Positions 1 to 5,466 of a DNA stretch of 5,466 nucleotides are shown piece after piece (position 1 is the stretch's first letter; each line of letters opens with the position of its first letter). This stretch comes from Candidatus Latescibacterota bacterium (GTDB lineage: Bacteria; Latescibacterota; UBA2968; UBA8231), in NCBI GenBank assembly GCA_003529325.1, contig DPVW01000419.1, forward strand, positions 1 through 5,466. Direction: 5' to 3'. The notes beneath the pieces were generated by a model, which saw only the letters and a list, made by a program, of their open reading frames with translations, searched no databases and was not told the DNA's origin. A program made the translations under genes and the position numbers.

Positions 1-928
1 CAAGGACCAGCATGGTCATCGAGGCGCCGCCCGCCGTCTCATTGAATCGCCCGGCGCGCTCCAGGAGTTGCGTGTGCACATAGAAAATATCACCGGGATA
101 GGCTTCACGGCCGGGCGGACGTTCAAGCAGAAGCGAGAGTTGACGGTAGGCCCAGGCGTGCTTCGAAATATCATCGACCACCAGGAGTACATCTTCGCCC
201 TGCGCGGTGAAATAGTCCGCCATTGTCGCGGCGTAGAACGGCAGGATGTATTGCTCGGCCGGCGGCGAGCTATCGAATGCGGCCATCACGATCGTGCGTT
301 CGAGCGCGTCGTGCTCCTGCAACACCGCAGCCGCCTTCTCGATGCCTGCAAGCGATTTGCCGACGCAACAGTAGATACAAATTGTGTCTTTACGCGATTG
401 CGAGATGATCGCGTCCAACGCGATCACCGTTTTCCCGGTCATGCGATCACCCACGATAAGCTGACGCTGGCCGCCACCAATCGGAATCATCGCATCGACA
501 ATTTTGGTCCCCGTGTTGAAAAATGTATCCACCGGCGCACGCGCCGTGATGGGCGGCGACGGACGGAAGACCGCCATGTGTTCGTCAGCGATGATCGGAT
601 CGCCGCCATCACAAGGCACGCCCAAGGCGGTCACCGTGCGCCCGACGTACCCACGTCCAACAGGATTCACGAAGGGCTCGCTGACACCGCGGACCTGCCC
701 GCCAAGACGCAACCGATTCTCATCGCCGAGCACGAGGGCCAGGACCGCCTCCTGATCGTACCCCATTACCAATCCGCGAACCCCATCCCCCATGTCAAGA
801 AGTTCACCGTTGAGACAACTAGGCAGTCCCTCGATCCTGGCGATCATCTTCTTGATGTCGCGGATCGTGCCCTTCTCCTCGCACTTAATCTTAAGGATTG
901 GAATCCCAGAGCCGTCTAAAATGCTCAT
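1..928 (-). CDS. atpA: Second F-type ATPase alpha-subunit paralogue (gene B), 3' end outside window
   Basis: The frame is open from the ATG at 928 to the window edge and gives 309 residues; a full alpha subunit has about 500. The start is set by a strong Shine-Dalgarno AGGAGG six bases upstream. In order I see an N-terminal beta-barrel region (about 20-95), the P-loop GDRMTGKT (160-167), CIYCCVGKS (184-192), the Walker B strand DVLLVVDD (246-253), and the family stretch SKHAWAYRQLSLLLERPPGR (255-274). The form is alpha (GDRxTGKT), not beta (GGAGVGKT), so a nucleotide-binding but non-catalytic role in an F1-type ring is expected from the family. The usual P-loop Gln is Met and the usual Gln after IG is Lys (191). 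It overlaps gene A by 38 bp in another frame and is about half identical to it by eye over the nucleotide-binding domain. The arginine-finger region lies outside the window. The symbol is family-level only; orthology to the housekeeping atpA is doubtful. Confidence 0.93.
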   Translation of the reverse strand, partial: MSILDGSGIPILKIKCEEKGTIRDIKKMIARIEGLPSCLNGELLDMGDGVRGLVMGYDQEAVLALVLGDENRLRLGGQVRGVSEPFVNPVGRGYVGRTVTALGVPCDGGDPIIADEHMAVFRPSPPITARAPVDTFFNTGTKIVDAMIPIGGGQRQLIVGDRMTGKTVIALDAIISQSRKDTICIYCCVGKSLAGIEKAAAVLQEHDALERTIVMAAFDSSPPAEQYILPFYAATMADYFTAQGEDVLLVVDDISKHAWAYRQLSLLLERPPGREAYPGDIFYVHTQLLERAGRFNETAGGASMTMLVL

Positions 929-2354
929 CCAACTCCTCCTGAATTTCGTCCGTGATGTCCTTCACTTCCTCCAATTTGTCGAGCGTCGACTTGCCCGACG
1001 CTCGCAGGCGCGCGAGGAAGTTCTCCATGCACTCTCGCACCTGAGCAGGTGCGGTATCATCCATGTACCCCTCGCGGAATCCGAACAGCCAGATCACTTG
1101 ATCCAGCATTGGGATCGGATTATCTGCATCCTGCTTCAACACCTCGGCGACAATCTGTCCACGCGTGAGCCGCTTCTGGACTTCTTCAGAAACACCGGCC
1201 TTAATACGTGTGAGCTTCTCGAGCTCCTTGTACTGCACGTATTCCAGTCGGAGCATGCCGGAGAGTTTCTTGATTGCCGGCCATTGTACCTTGCTTCCGA
1301 TACGCGACACGGACAGCCCGGTATCAATCGCGGGTTTGAATCCCTCTCCGAACAACTGGGTGCTCATATAGATCTGTCCGTCCGTCATGGAAATCGTATT
1401 TGAGGGAATATAGCCGGTCACATCGCCCTGAATCGTCTCGACGATGGGTAGGTGCGTGATCGATCCTCCGCCATTTTCGGGACTCATCTTTCCCGCTCGC
1501 TCGACAAGCTGCGAGTGCACGTAAAAAATGTCACCCGGATAGGCATCGCGCCCCGGCGACCGCTCCAGCAGGAGCGAGATCTGACGATAATTCCATGCAT
1601 GCTTGGTCAGGTCGTCGAATACGATTAAGACGTCGCCCCCGAGCTGATTCATGAAGTATTCCGCAAGACTGCTCGCAACGTACGGGACAAGATACTGTTT
1701 ACCCATTGAATCCGCGGCCGTCGCCGAGATCACGATTCCGTACTCCCAGATATTCCTGTTCTCGATTATTTCAAGCACACGGTTAAGTGACGCTTCGGAT
1801 TTCCCGATGCAGCAATAGATACAGACAACGCCGGCGCCCTTCTGCGAGATCATGGCGTCCGTCGCAATCGTCGTCTTGCCGGTCATGCGATCGCCGATGA
1901 TCAGTTCGCGCTGGCCGCGACCGATCGGCGTCATCATATCGACGAGCTTCGTGCCGGTCGTCATCGACTCGGTCACCGGCACGCGTTCCAGGACGGAGGG
2001 GGCAACCGCGAAGATGGGAGCCTGCCGACTCTCCTTGATGGGCCCTTTGCCATCGATCGGCATGCACAGGGCGTTGACATGCCGTCCGATGAACTCTTCG
2101 CCGACCGGCACGGTAAAAGCGTCGATGGTTGAGGTTACCTCGTCACCGGGCTTGATTGGACTCCCCTCTTTGACGATCAGCGCCAGCGCGTAGTCCTCAT
2201 CAAATCCGACAACCACGCCTTCGGTGTCCCGACCGAATCGGACCAGCTGACCGTTCATGCAGTTAGCCAAGCCGTGCACGTGCACGATGTCCTGCTTCAC
2301 TTCCGCAATGCGGCCGCGCTCCTTCAACTGAAGGAGATCTATCTTCAACGCCAT
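891..2354 (-). CDS. atpA: F-type ATPase alpha-subunit paralogue (gene A), complete
   Basis: The product has 487 residues, slightly short of the usual 500-513. In order I see a beta-barrel N-domain (about 14-90, with HVHGLANCMNGQ), the P-loop GDRMTGKT (154-161), CIYCCIGKS (178-186), Walker B DVLIVFDD (241-248), KHAWNYRQISLLLERSPGR (251-269), GGGSITHLPI (295-304), the ITDGQ-like segment SMTDGQIYM (322-330), the arginine-finger motif LSVSRIGS (347-354, Arg351), and a helical C-domain. In ATP synthase this Arg completes the catalytic site of the neighbouring beta subunit on the cytoplasmic side. Departures from the family are Met for Gln in the P-loop, Lys185 for the alpha Gln, and an N-terminus about 15 residues shorter than in E. 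coli alpha, which loses most of the delta-binding helix. GAGGG nine bases upstream supports the ATG. It lies 31 bp after gene C and overlaps gene B by 38 bp. Family membership is secure; a role in the main ATP synthase is not. Confidence 0.96.
   Translation of the reverse strand: MALKIDLLQLKERGRIAEVKQDIVHVHGLANCMNGQLVRFGRDTEGVVVGFDEDYALALIVKEGSPIKPGDEVTSTIDAFTVPVGEEFIGRHVNALCMPIDGKGPIKESRQAPIFAVAPSVLERVPVTESMTTGTKLVDMMTPIGRGQRELIIGDRMTGKTTIATDAMISQKGAGVVCIYCCIGKSEASLNRVLEIIENRNIWEYGIVISATAADSMGKQYLVPYVASSLAEYFMNQLGGDVLIVFDDLTKHAWNYRQISLLLERSPGRDAYPGDIFYVHSQLVERAGKMSPENGGGSITHLPIVETIQGDVTGYIPSNTISMTDGQIYMSTQLFGEGFKPAIDTGLSVSRIGSKVQWPAIKKLSGMLRLEYVQYKELEKLTRIKAGVSEEVQKRLTRGQIVAEVLKQDADNPIPMLDQVIWLFGFREGYMDDTAPAQVRECMENFLARLRASGKSTLDKLEEVKDITDEIQEELDEHFRRLWDSNP
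935..940 (-). promoter_or_regulatory. Shine-Dalgarno site of gene B, inside gene A
   Basis: Read on the minus strand this is AGGAGG, followed by a 6-base spacer (AGTTGG) and the ATG at 928-926. It is a full match to the anti-Shine-Dalgarno core and lies within the last codons of gene A. It therefore decides the start of gene B and suggests that translation of B is coupled to that of A. Confidence 0.85.
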
Positions 2355-2385
2355 ACGCGTACGCCCTCAACCCTCACGCGCAGCA

Positions 2386-3735
2386 TCACGCTGCTTTATC
2401 GGCTATTTCCTCGTCTTGACCTTTTCCGTACCACCGCAGAAAGAACAGTATGCTCACGACCGCCAGGAAACCAAGAATTATGTAGATGATGATCCACGTC
2501 GTCTTACGATCCGGCGCCTGGGTTTTGAACACGTCATGCGCCTCCTTCAATATGTCGGGTTGCTGTTCCGGTATCGGCTGCATCATCTCCTCGAGCCCGA
2601 TGATCCGCTTCTCGATGCGATCGAGCGTGTCGCCCTCGTCCCTGTAGAAAGCAACGTAGGCGTCGTTCATTTCCTCCGGTCCTTCGGTCTCCAGAATGTC
2701 AACGAGCTGCTCCTGCGTGTGATGCAAGAACTCCTCGAGCGTCGCAAGATTGCCCTGATCGACGACAACCGCCAGCACGTTCGTGACACGCACCATCAGA
2801 TTGCTGACGCGCACGTCATTCACGTCCCACTTGTCCCGCACGACGACCTGGAAGGTCTTCGTCTCTTCGGGCCCGAAAACAATGTCCTGCTTGTAGACCG
2901 TGACGACCCGATCGGCCTCGTCATAGCCAAGTTCCAGTTCGCCGGCATCCAGCACGTCTTCGACTTTGATCTCCAACGGCAAACTCTGCTTGAAGGACAA
3001 TATGCGCTCGAGGGCGGATGTGTTCTCCATGGTATAGCTGAAGACGGCGGTTCCGTAGTCCCGACCCGGAATCGTTTCGTCGTCACGGGGGTCCGGGCGA
3101 CGACGGGTTTCACCCATCAATTCCTCCCCGATGTCCTGACCGGTCGCCAGCACAAAATGGTCAAGATGCTGAATGTCCTCCTTGATCTGTGCGAGCAGTT
3201 TTCGGTTCAATTCATAAATCCGAATATGCTCGATTGGACGGGCAGACATGGCGCCCTTCTGTCGATCGCCCAACTTCTGAAGGCTCTCGCGGATCTGCTC
3301 ACTCAACAGCGATCCTGTCTCCTCGTACGACGACTCCTTTAGCTGCTCAAGGCGATTGCGGGCATAGGTTTCGGCGCGGCTCAGGAAATCCTCCTCGACC
3401 ACCCAGATATCTTCCAATTCAACTTCGATCTTCCTCCCCTGCTTTGGCTTCAAGGTGAGCTCTCCGGAAAGAACGTAGAGCGCTAACTTGACGTCATACT
3501 TAACCAGGAGGCCGTCCGCCTCGAGTGCCTCGCGGTTGATCACATGATCCGGACGAATTCCCTGGGGAAGCTTCGACCTGATAGCGACCTTCTGCTCGTC
3601 CTGGTCGGACGGATTGAAGGCTGTGACCTGAAGAATGATTCCTGCATGCAGATCAGAAGATGCGCACACCACCGCTATACAAATAACGAGCGCCGTTCGC
3701 AGGCAGGCCATTCGATTCTCATGTTTCGTTTTCAT
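2386..3735 (-). CDS. Secreted protein with duplicated beta-rich domain and C-terminal membrane anchor (gene C), function unknown
   Basis: I do not recognise this 449-residue protein. Residues 1-31 look like a Sec signal peptide: a basic start, the hydrophobic core ALVICIAVVCA, and a likely cut after LHA. Residues 413-434 (WIIIYIILGFLAVVSILFFL) form a transmembrane helix followed by a short charged tail, so I infer a large periplasmic or outside domain, the C-terminus in the cytoplasm and anchoring in the inner membrane. The ectodomain has two related segments. Residues 56-113 and 252-305 both run from LP..I through a YD turn and a PxxxxK step to a W-V end, each with the look of a beta sandwich. 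Helical stretches rich in Glu, Gln and Lys lie between them (about 115-200) and after them (330-405). GGAAA seven bases before the ATG supports this start; Met9 is an alternative that leaves the signal core intact. It is first in the C-A-B unit, 31 bp before gene A, which suggests but does not prove a link to the ATPase-like proteins. Confidence 0.88.
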   Translation of the reverse strand: MKTKHENRMACLRTALVICIAVVCASSDLHAGIILQVTAFNPSDQDEQKVAIRSKLPQGIRPDHVINREALEADGLLVKYDVKLALYVLSGELTLKPKQGRKIEVELEDIWVVEEDFLSRAETYARNRLEQLKESSYEETGSLLSEQIRESLQKLGDRQKGAMSARPIEHIRIYELNRKLLAQIKEDIQHLDHFVLATGQDIGEELMGETRRRPDPRDDETIPGRDYGTAVFSYTMENTSALERILSFKQSLPLEIKVEDVLDAGELELGYDEADRVVTVYKQDIVFGPEETKTFQVVVRDKWDVNDVRVSNLMVRVTNVLAVVVDQGNLATLEEFLHHTQEQLVDILETEGPEEMNDAYVAFYRDEGDTLDRIEKRIIGLEEMMQPIPEQQPDILKEAHDVFKTQAPDRKTTWIIIYIILGFLAVVSILFFLRWYGKGQDEEIADKAA

Positions 3736-3815
3736 CGATCAATTTCCGGCCGCAAACGGGCTCGCTGGCGGCGTGATCCGAAACCCCAACAAGACCCGTT
3801 CAGAATCGGTCACCC

Positions 3816-3831
3816 GAATATAGGGATATTC
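3816..3831. promoter_or_regulatory. Perfect 6+6 bp inverted repeat overlapping the -10 box
   Basis: Plus-strand reading is GAATAT, AGGG, ATATTC: two perfect 6-bp arms around 4 bases. It covers the whole predicted -10 box and the end of the spacer, where a repressor site would be expected. No transcription factor is assigned. AT-rich dyads can arise by chance around a -10 box, so this is only a candidate operator. Confidence 0.35.
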
Positions 3832-3845
3832 AATGAAACTGGCAA
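3817..3845 (-). promoter_or_regulatory. Sigma70-type promoter for the C-A-B unit
   Basis: Minus-strand reading gives a -35 box TTGCCA (3845-3840, 5 of 6 to TTGACA), a spacer of exactly 17 bp and a -10 box TATATT (3822-3817, 5 of 6 to TATAAT). It lies in the only sizeable non-coding gap, upstream of gene C and pointing at it. Transcription would begin near 3810 and leave a leader of about 75 bases. The match is by eye; no transcript data are available. Confidence 0.65.
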
Positions 3846-3903
3846 CCGGGCAGTGCTCCGACGCCGTCGCGGCAGCGCTCTTCGGGCGTGAACGACGGGC
3901 GTT

Positions 3904-5466
3904 TTACTCGGCCCGCGTCAGAACCTCGACCACTTTCGGCTGATTAACCGACTTGTCCAATAGGACATACATCAACTCCATGCTTGCGCGCAGTTTGTCA
4001 ATCTGGGACTGCAAGCCCTCGAGTTGGTCCGCGCCACTCTTCTGGTCAACGTTCAGCGTGTCCACGGCATTAACTAGATCCTTCTGGATGCCCATCTCGC
4101 CCGCCATTTGTACGACCTGCGCATTCGTATCGCGTATCATCGCGACAAGATCGTCGGTTGTTATGTGGTCCCGGATATTTCCTACGATATCGGAAACGCC
4201 CTGCATATCCTTGGCAATCCGGTCCAAAATATTCAGTGCCTGCTCGACCTCTCCGCGCCCGAGGGCGTCACGAAGTTCGTTTATACCGGAGGCTGCGGCG
4301 CTGGCTTGCACCTTGGCCTGTCGCGAATCGCCGGCGACACTGCTGATCTCGCTGGCAACGGGGTCAATCAACTCTTCCAGTTTTCGAAGCCCGCCGAAGA
4401 CCGTCGGATCTGTCGATGCGTCACCATCCTCGCCCATCAATCCCCTGAGGAACGCGACAAGATTAGAGGTTCCTCGAATCAGGTCAGCGTTGCCGGTCTC
4501 CAACGTGCCCACGGAATCAAGAATCTCCGTGATGTTCGCCCAGTCGATATCAGCAACCTGCCCGTCGATCGTCGTCACGAAGCCCAGAATATCCGTGATC
4601 TCCGAGGCATCGAGGCCGTCGGTGCTGGCCTTAATCGCGTCCAGAGCCGTAACGATCGTATCCACATTCGTCAACGAAGAGACGTCTAGCGCCGCGACCG
4701 TCGCCGCGACATTCGTCAACTCGTCGATGATAGTGGAGAAGGAATCGAGCACCTCGAGCGCACTCGTGATGGCAATCGTGCGCGCGTCAATGTTCGTTAT
4801 GCTGGTGCCGAGCTCTCCGAGCCCCTCGTTAACAAGTTCTTGCAGCGCGGTAACCAGCCCGGCGAGATCGTCCAATCGGCCGGTGATGGCCGGCAACACG
4901 TCCAACCCCTGCAGTTGCGAAACAATGCTCTGCACGTTCGAGGACAGATCGGTGATGCCGGTCTCCGTAATCTCGAGCAATGAGCTCGATAGCGACGCGA
5001 TTTCATCAAGCGATCCGGTCAGCAAATCGAGCACATCCAGATCGCCCAGCAGATTCGATATCGACAATGTTCGAACATCGATATTGGAGACGAGCGTCGC
5101 GATATCGACCAGGCCGCTATCGACCAGTGCCTGCAGATTACTGCCCAGTGCCCCGAGGTCGTCGAGCGATCCGGTCAACAGACCCAGGACCTCCAGGTCG
5201 GCCACCAGACTCGAGATCGCGATCGTACGCTGATCGATGTTGGAAACAGTGGTCCCCAAATTGATCAGCCCACTATCGATCAATGCCTGCAGATTGCTCC
5301 CGACAGCCCCCAGATCATCCAGCGAGCCGGTCAGCCCACTGAGAATCTGCAGATCTTCGATCAGTCCGGAAATCGTGACCGTGCGTGTGTCGATATTCGA
5401 CACAAGTGAGGCGAGGTCGATCAGTCCGCTATCGATCAACGTCTGCAGATTACTCCCCAGCGGCGC
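3904..5466 (-). CDS. C-terminal part of a long repetitive helical protein (gene D), 5' end outside window
   Basis: The frame is open at the right edge, leaving 520 residues and a TAA stop. A TTG at 5439-5437 falls inside a repeat copy (SNLQTLIDSG), so it is not the start. The first 250 or so visible residues are tandem copies of a roughly 52-residue unit rich in Leu, Ile, Ser, Asp, Gly and Thr. Recurrent elements are GSNLQALIDSGL, VSNIDxRT and LLTGSLDDL. Over the first 278 residues there is no Lys, Cys, Trp, Tyr or His and only about five Arg, so that part is strongly acidic. The remainder is less regular but still looks helical; about 465-505 (VDTLNVD through MELMYVLLDK) fits a coiled coil. 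No transmembrane helix is visible, and any signal peptide would lie beyond the edge. I do not recognise the family. A surface or periplasmic rod, fibre or S-layer-like protein would fit the composition, but that is inference. Separation from gene C by a promoter argues for its own transcript. Confidence 0.85.
   Translation of the reverse strand, partial: APLGSNLQTLIDSGLIDLASLVSNIDTRTVTISGLIEDLQILSGLTGSLDDLGAVGSNLQALIDSGLINLGTTVSNIDQRTIAISSLVADLEVLGLLTGSLDDLGALGSNLQALVDSGLVDIATLVSNIDVRTLSISNLLGDLDVLDLLTGSLDEIASLSSSLLEITETGITDLSSNVQSIVSQLQGLDVLPAITGRLDDLAGLVTALQELVNEGLGELGTSITNIDARTIAITSALEVLDSFSTIIDELTNVAATVAALDVSSLTNVDTIVTALDAIKASTDGLDASEITDILGFVTTIDGQVADIDWANITEILDSVGTLETGNADLIRGTSNLVAFLRGLMGEDGDASTDPTVFGGLRKLEELIDPVASEISSVAGDSRQAKVQASAAASGINELRDALGRGEVEQALNILDRIAKDMQGVSDIVGNIRDHITTDDLVAMIRDTNAQVVQMAGEMGIQKDLVNAVDTLNVDQKSGADQLEGLQSQIDKLRASMELMYVLLDKSVNQPKVVEVLTRAE
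4717..5466 (-). repeat. Tandem repeat array in gene D, 156-bp (52-residue) period
   Basis: Three in-register copies of exactly 156 bp are visible (5311-5466, 5155-5310, 4999-5154), followed by a 135-bp copy (4864-4998) and a 147-bp copy (4717-4863) that have diverged. The copies agree in DNA as well as protein: for example, variants of TGCCTGCAGATTACT recur at 156-bp steps near 5441, 5285 and 5129. Identity falls toward the C-terminus, and the array continues past the right edge, so the total copy number is unknown. Confidence 0.9.

Larger units (their letters stand above)
3736..3903. other. Intergenic spacer between gene D and gene C
   Basis: This 168-bp gap is the only clear non-coding stretch. 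It holds the promoter at 3817-3845, the dyad over its -10 box and the leader of gene C, including its GGAAA ribosome site (3743-3747). Between the TAA of gene D (3904-3906) and the promoter I found no GC stem followed by a T run, so no intrinsic terminator is called for gene D. Confidence 0.7.

Noticed and set aside
68..919. Long plus-strand open frame (283 codons) opposite gene B
   Set aside because: It is the antisense of a strongly conserved ATPase gene. Its product is Arg/His-rich with no recognisable domain, and the minus-strand reading has P-loop and Walker B motifs.
792..1403. Plus-strand open frame opposite the end of gene A and start of gene B
   Set aside because: It lies opposite conserved alpha-family coding sequence on both sides of the A-B junction. 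No family resemblance or ribosome site was seen.
1..2354. Standard or N-type ATP synthase operon
   Set aside because: No delta, gamma, beta, epsilon or F0 gene is visible. Two alpha-type genes stand together and the upstream gene is an unrelated envelope protein. The part left of position 1 is unseen, so this is not excluded for the whole locus.
3755..3800. AACGGG/CCCGTT arms in the gene C leader as an RNA switch or stem
   Set aside because: Only six pairs across a 34-base gap, with no supporting second stem; expected by chance at this GC content.
3846..3903. Intrinsic terminator after gene D
   Set aside because: GC-rich and with short self-complementary pieces around CGACGCCGTCG, but the stem is only four pairs and no T run follows on the minus strand.
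3953..5233. Long plus-strand open frame (426 codons) opposite gene D
   Set aside because: Ser/Arg/Pro-rich translation caused by reading the repeat gene backwards. The minus frame has regular protein repeats and a sensible stop.
5437..5439. TTG as a start codon for gene D
   Set aside because: It falls in the middle of a repeat unit whose earlier residues (APLGSNLQT) are still in frame up to the window edge, so the gene begins outside.
4717..5466. CRISPR array or DNA-level satellite
   Set aside because: The period is 156 bp, the repeats are wholly coding and in frame, and variation follows protein constraint; there are no short repeats with unique spacers.

Overview
Every gene I can support in this window is on the minus strand, so reading runs from right (5466) to left (1). 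In that order they are: the C-terminal part of a long repetitive helical protein (gene D); a 168-bp spacer with a good sigma70-type promoter; a secreted, membrane-anchored protein of unknown function (gene C); and two consecutive, overlapping genes that both encode proteins of the F-type ATPase alpha-subunit family (gene A, complete; gene B, running off the left edge). GC content is moderately high, spacing is bacterial, and there are recognisable Shine-Dalgarno sites. Gene C has a Sec-type signal peptide, so this is a bacterium. A diderm of the PVC or a neighbouring candidate phylum (Planctomycetota, Omnitrophota) is a guess from gene style only; nothing here fixes the taxon.

Layout. 3904-5466: gene D, open at the right edge, 520 visible residues. 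It begins with three near-regular 52-residue repeats, followed by two degenerate copies and a non-repetitive helical tail ending in a probable coiled coil. 3736-3903: spacer with TTGCCA-17 bp-TATATT and a 6+6 bp inverted repeat over the -10 box. 2386-3735: gene C, with signal peptide, a duplicated beta-rich domain separated by helical segments, one C-terminal transmembrane helix and a short tail. 891-2354: gene A, 487 residues. 1-928: gene B, first 309 residues. C to A is 31 bp and A to B overlaps by 38 bp, so C-A-B looks like one transcription unit from the spacer promoter. D probably belongs to a different transcript.

How they may work together. A and B are both of the alpha (non-catalytic) type, not the beta type. 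They share changes absent from ordinary alpha subunits: Met instead of Gln in the P-loop, Lys where alpha has Gln (and beta the catalytic Glu), and a C-x-x-C-C cluster beside it. An ordinary ATP synthase operon has one alpha gene, preceded by the delta gene and the F0 genes. Here the alpha genes are doubled, lack most of the N-terminal segment that binds delta, and follow a gene for an envelope protein. The cautious reading is a divergent F1-like ATPase module, possibly serving something other than standard ATP synthesis. Whether gamma, beta or F0 genes lie beyond position 1 cannot be seen and is decisive.
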